DNA of 64,000 nucleotides. Source: UBA8752 sp965657965. Its GTDB lineage: Bacteria > Bacteroidota > Bacteroidia > Flavobacteriales_D > Sanyastnellaceae. Location of the stretch: the NCBI GenBank assembly GCA_965657965.1, contig CBFHQM010000002.1:62001-126000 (forward strand), in the 5' to 3' direction. A program made the position numbers and the translations under genes. A model generated the notes under the pieces. The model saw only the letters and a program-made list of their open reading frames with translations. It searched no databases and had not been told where the DNA came from. Shown here one piece after another: positions 61,980 through 64,000 of the stretch (within the stretch, counting starts at the first letter, position 1; every line of letters begins with the position of its first letter).

Positions 61980-63275
61980 ATGGACGCCTCCTCCTCACCC
62001 AAAAAGGCCAACACGCCAATTGGCTTTGCACCGCCTTTTATCGACGATGACACCATCCGTGCAGTGGAGCGTGTTTTGCGGTCGGGGTGGATCACCACAG
62101 GCCCCGAAACTGCGGCATTTGAACAGGAACTCGCCACCTTTTGCGAAGCCGATGCTGCCGTTTGCGGTGGCTCATGGACAGGTTTGGCAGGTGTGATTCT
62201 CGACTGGTTTGGCGTAGGACCTGGAGACGAGGTGATTTTGCCCTCCTACACCTATTGCGCAACAGCCAATGTTGTTCTTCACCGAGGGGCCACCCCCATT
62301 TTGGTCGACCTTCCTGCGCCCACAGGACAGGATGGTTTTAACCTGACTTGGGCCTCCATCCTGCCCCACCTCAGCCACCGGACCAAAGTCATCATGCCGG
62401 TGGACATCGGAGGCTGGCCAACGTCCATCGGAGATTGGAAGACGGAACTCCAAGACTGGGTTCACCATCACGGATTTCAAGCAACAAACGACGTACAGGC
62501 TAAATTGGGACGGCCCCTTTTGCTGTTGGATGCCGCACATTCCTTGGGCGCCTCCATCGATGGACATCGTGTGGGTGCACAGGCGGACCTGTCCGTCTTT
62601 TCTTTCCATGCCGTCAAGAACCTGACCACGGCCGAAGGCGGTGCTGTGACCCTCTCCCTTCCTCCAACATTCGACAGTCTCTCGGTCCATCGAACCCTGC
62701 GGATGCTCTGCCTCCATGGCCAAAGCAAAGACGCCGCTTCGAAATACAATTCGGCCGGACGTGACGCCTGGCGATACGACGTTGTGACGCCCGGATACAA
62801 GTGCAACATGACCGACATCCAGGCAGCCATGGGCAGGGTGGCCTTGGCGCGCTATGCCCAAGACCTTCAAAGGAGACATGAACTGGCTGACCGTTACGAC
62901 CGTGCTTTTTCAAATTGGCCTCCGGCAAGAATACCCCTGCGACGCGATGCTCGCCGACAGACCTCCGACCACCTTTATGCATTGAGGATGCCTGAATTGT
63001 CTGAGCACGAAAGGGATGCACTAATTCAGGAATTAAAAATGGCCGCGATTGCCACCAATGTGCACTTTCAACCCCTCCCCATGTTGACCGCATATGCTGA
63101 GCGTGGACACCGGATAGAAGACCACCCAGAATCTATGGCCGCGTACAAATGCGAGGTGAGTCTTCCATTGCACCTGCACCTCTCTTTTGACGATGTAGAC
63201 CGTGTGATCAAGGCAGTAAAATCCGCGTACACTCGCCTGATTGACCAACGAACACCCGGATCAGAGACGGCATGA
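61980..63275 (+). CDS. DegT/DnrJ/EryC1-family sugar aminotransferase
   Basis: The 431-residue product (ATG 61980, MDASSSPKKANTPIGF) is a PLP enzyme that adds an amino group to a keto sugar nucleotide. Key blocks are IGFAPPFIDDDTIRAVERVL, SGWITTGPET, PSYTYCATANVVLHRGATPILVD, LLDAAHSLGASIDG and SFHAVKNLTTAEGG, whose Lys carries PLP. The C-terminal YKCNMTDIQAAMGRVAL is also typical. It overlaps the sugar transferase gene by ATGA, so both belong to a glycan cluster that continues right of the window. Confidence 0.92.
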   Translation: MDASSSPKKANTPIGFAPPFIDDDTIRAVERVLRSGWITTGPETAAFEQELATFCEADAAVCGGSWTGLAGVILDWFGVGPGDEVILPSYTYCATANVVLHRGATPILVDLPAPTGQDGFNLTWASILPHLSHRTKVIMPVDIGGWPTSIGDWKTELQDWVHHHGFQATNDVQAKLGRPLLLLDAAHSLGASIDGHRVGAQADLSVFSFHAVKNLTTAEGGAVTLSLPPTFDSLSVHRTLRMLCLHGQSKDAASKYNSAGRDAWRYDVVTPGYKCNMTDIQAAMGRVALARYAQDLQRRHELADRYDRAFSNWPPARIPLRRDARRQTSDHLYALRMPELSEHERDALIQELKMAAIATNVHFQPLPMLTAYAERGHRIEDHPESMAAYKCEVSLPLHLHLSFDDVDRVIKAVKSAYTRLIDQRTPGSETA

Positions 63276-63859
63276 AACGACTCATGGACATTTTGGCCTC
63301 TGCCACATTGCTTGTCCTTCTCTGCCCCATCATGGTCGGGCTGGCCCTTTGGATAAGATGGAAAGATGGGGCTCCCGTGCTTTTTCGACAGGAACGCATC
63401 GGCCGGAACGGTGTGCCGTTTGACATCTTCAAATTCCGGACCATGCGTCTCCAGCAAGCCGGCGACTTGGCGGTAACCTCGGGAGATGGAGATGAACGCA
63501 TTACCTCCACAGGAAAGCGCATGCGCTCACGCAGATTGGACGAATTTCCTCAATTGTGGAATGTCCTGAAAGGCGACATGAGCTTTGTCGGGCCGCGACC
63601 CGAGGTGGCATCCTACGTGGATGTCCAAAGTGAAGCTTGGAAAAGTGTGCTTTCCGTGCGCCCCGGCATCACAGGGCCAGACGCTCTGGCCTTCCGCAAC
63701 GAAGGTGAATTGCTGTCCCAAGTCCCGGATGCGGACCAACATTACCGAGACACCCTTTTGCCTCAAAAGCTGGCCATTCAGGTAGACTACGTCGCGAACC
63801 GCACCTTGGCGGGCGACTTGGCCATCTTATTCCGAACGCTCGGCGTTCTGCGGGGCTGA
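63272..63859 (+). CDS. Undecaprenyl-phosphate sugar transferase (WcaJ/WbaP-type)
   Basis: The 195-residue product starts a membrane-linked glycan by moving a sugar phosphate to undecaprenyl phosphate. It has a single membrane segment (LASATLLVLLCPIMVGLALWI), then the catalytic core APVLFRQERIGRNG, FDIFKFRTMR, and RRLDEFPQLWNVLKGDMSFVGPRPE. Its short length is of the PglC-like class. Its start overlaps the aminotransferase stop (ATGA), so the two are coupled. Its end overlaps the next minus-strand gene by 33 nt. Confidence 0.93.
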   Translation: MKRLMDILASATLLVLLCPIMVGLALWIRWKDGAPVLFRQERIGRNGVPFDIFKFRTMRLQQAGDLAVTSGDGDERITSTGKRMRSRRLDEFPQLWNVLKGDMSFVGPRPEVASYVDVQSEAWKSVLSVRPGITGPDALAFRNEGELLSQVPDADQHYRDTLLPQKLAIQVDYVANRTLAGDLAILFRTLGVLRG

Positions 63860-64000
63860 ACACCCTTCCACAAAGAAGAGCAACTCTCGAAGTCGCTCCG
63901 CTTGTGCCAAATCCTCTTGGCGTTCGTAAGCGTACGCCAAGTTGCCAATCAACCGGCGCAAAACGTCGACTGGATGGCACGGTCCGCAGCTTTGCTGCTC
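63827..64000 (-). CDS. C-terminal fragment of a SirB1/transglutaminase-like or TPR protein
   Basis: The minus-strand frame is open from the window edge to a TAA at 63827, giving 57 residues: CHPVDVLRRLIGNLAYAYER and RQEDLAQAERLRELLFFVEG are the informative blocks. The pattern of xxVLRRLxxNLxxAYExxxDxxxAxxxxELL is like the tail of SirB1-family proteins, which have a transglutaminase-like domain and a TPR end. The start and main domain lie outside the window, so the identification is tentative. Confidence 0.5.
   Translation of the reverse strand, partial: EQQSCGPCHPVDVLRRLIGNLAYAYERQEDLAQAERLRELLFFVEGCSAPQNAERSE

Noticed and set aside
1..64000. CRISPR arrays, tRNA and rRNA genes
   Set aside because: I saw no regularly spaced direct repeats and no cloverleaf or ribosomal RNA sequence in the gaps between genes; the few gaps are short. 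A tRNAscan or Infernal run would settle it.

Overview
The window is a chromosomal segment of a Bacteroidota bacterium. Supporting signs are a PorQ type IX secretion component, a T9SS-type C-terminal sorting tail on a secreted protease, a gliding-motility-type (CHU_C) C-terminal domain on a 1059-residue adhesin, bacillithiol synthase BshA, a GH3/beta-lactamase fusion, GlmU-like and choice-of-anchor-L proteins typical of the phylum, and TAnnTTTG-type -7 promoter boxes. The DNA is fairly GC-rich for the phylum and densely packed. I see no rRNA, tRNA, CRISPR array, prophage or intact insertion sequence; this is mostly core genome. The exact family cannot be fixed from the sequence alone.

Layout. 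1-6.1 kb: end of a secreted protein gene, pgi, fbaA, a TPR-like lipoprotein, def, a RibBA-like riboflavin enzyme whose second domain is degenerate, and rpmE2. 6.1-13.4 kb: an orphan hairpin terminator, a SPOR-tailed secreted protein, xerD, a secreted hydrolase, gluQ-ettA, and a membrane phosphoesterase. 13.4-20.5 kb: a three-gene iron/cobalamin-type ABC importer, an acyl-CoA carboxylase beta chain, a HEAT-like protein, a NUDIX hydrolase, aat and a decayed acyltransferase. 20.5-28.8 kb: two small proteins (one of 48 residues), a sugar MFS transporter, the giant adhesin, an ECF sigma factor, a CarH-like MerR regulator, and a GlmU-like hexapeptide protein. 28.8-37.8 kb: lon-porQ-cmk-GH3/beta-lactamase-bshA-membrane protein, all on the plus strand. 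37.8-51 kb: a cation-chloride-type transporter with aroQ, a lipase/beta-helix protein, a large TPR/coiled-coil protein, an amine-oxidase-like flavoenzyme, an outer-membrane SPOR protein and a COG2509 flavoprotein. 51-64 kb: a fused 2-oxoacid dehydrogenase E1, a small TPR membrane protein, a PRiA4 ORF3-like protein, miaA-mutS2, a secreted serine protease, an S41 protease, a DUF1573 lipoprotein, a pterin dehydratase, and the start of a glycan gene set (DegT aminotransferase plus sugar transferase).

The signals most worth checking are these. (1) A CarH/LitR-like regulator keeps the W-x9-EH and ExH cobalamin signatures. It lies between its own promoter and that of an ECF sigma factor, and both intergenic regions contain repeated TGTTCA/TGAACA hexamers. 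Carotenoid genes, the usual neighbours, are absent. (2) In about nine genes a TAnnTTTG-like box ends exactly 4 nt before the ATG, suggesting leaderless transcripts. (3) The GTP cyclohydrolase II half of RibBA has lost all three zinc cysteines. (4) Unlisted small elements: a 48-residue protein gene, an orphan terminator that may end a small RNA, and a family of terminators sharing AACGAAAAA/TTTTTCGTT arms.
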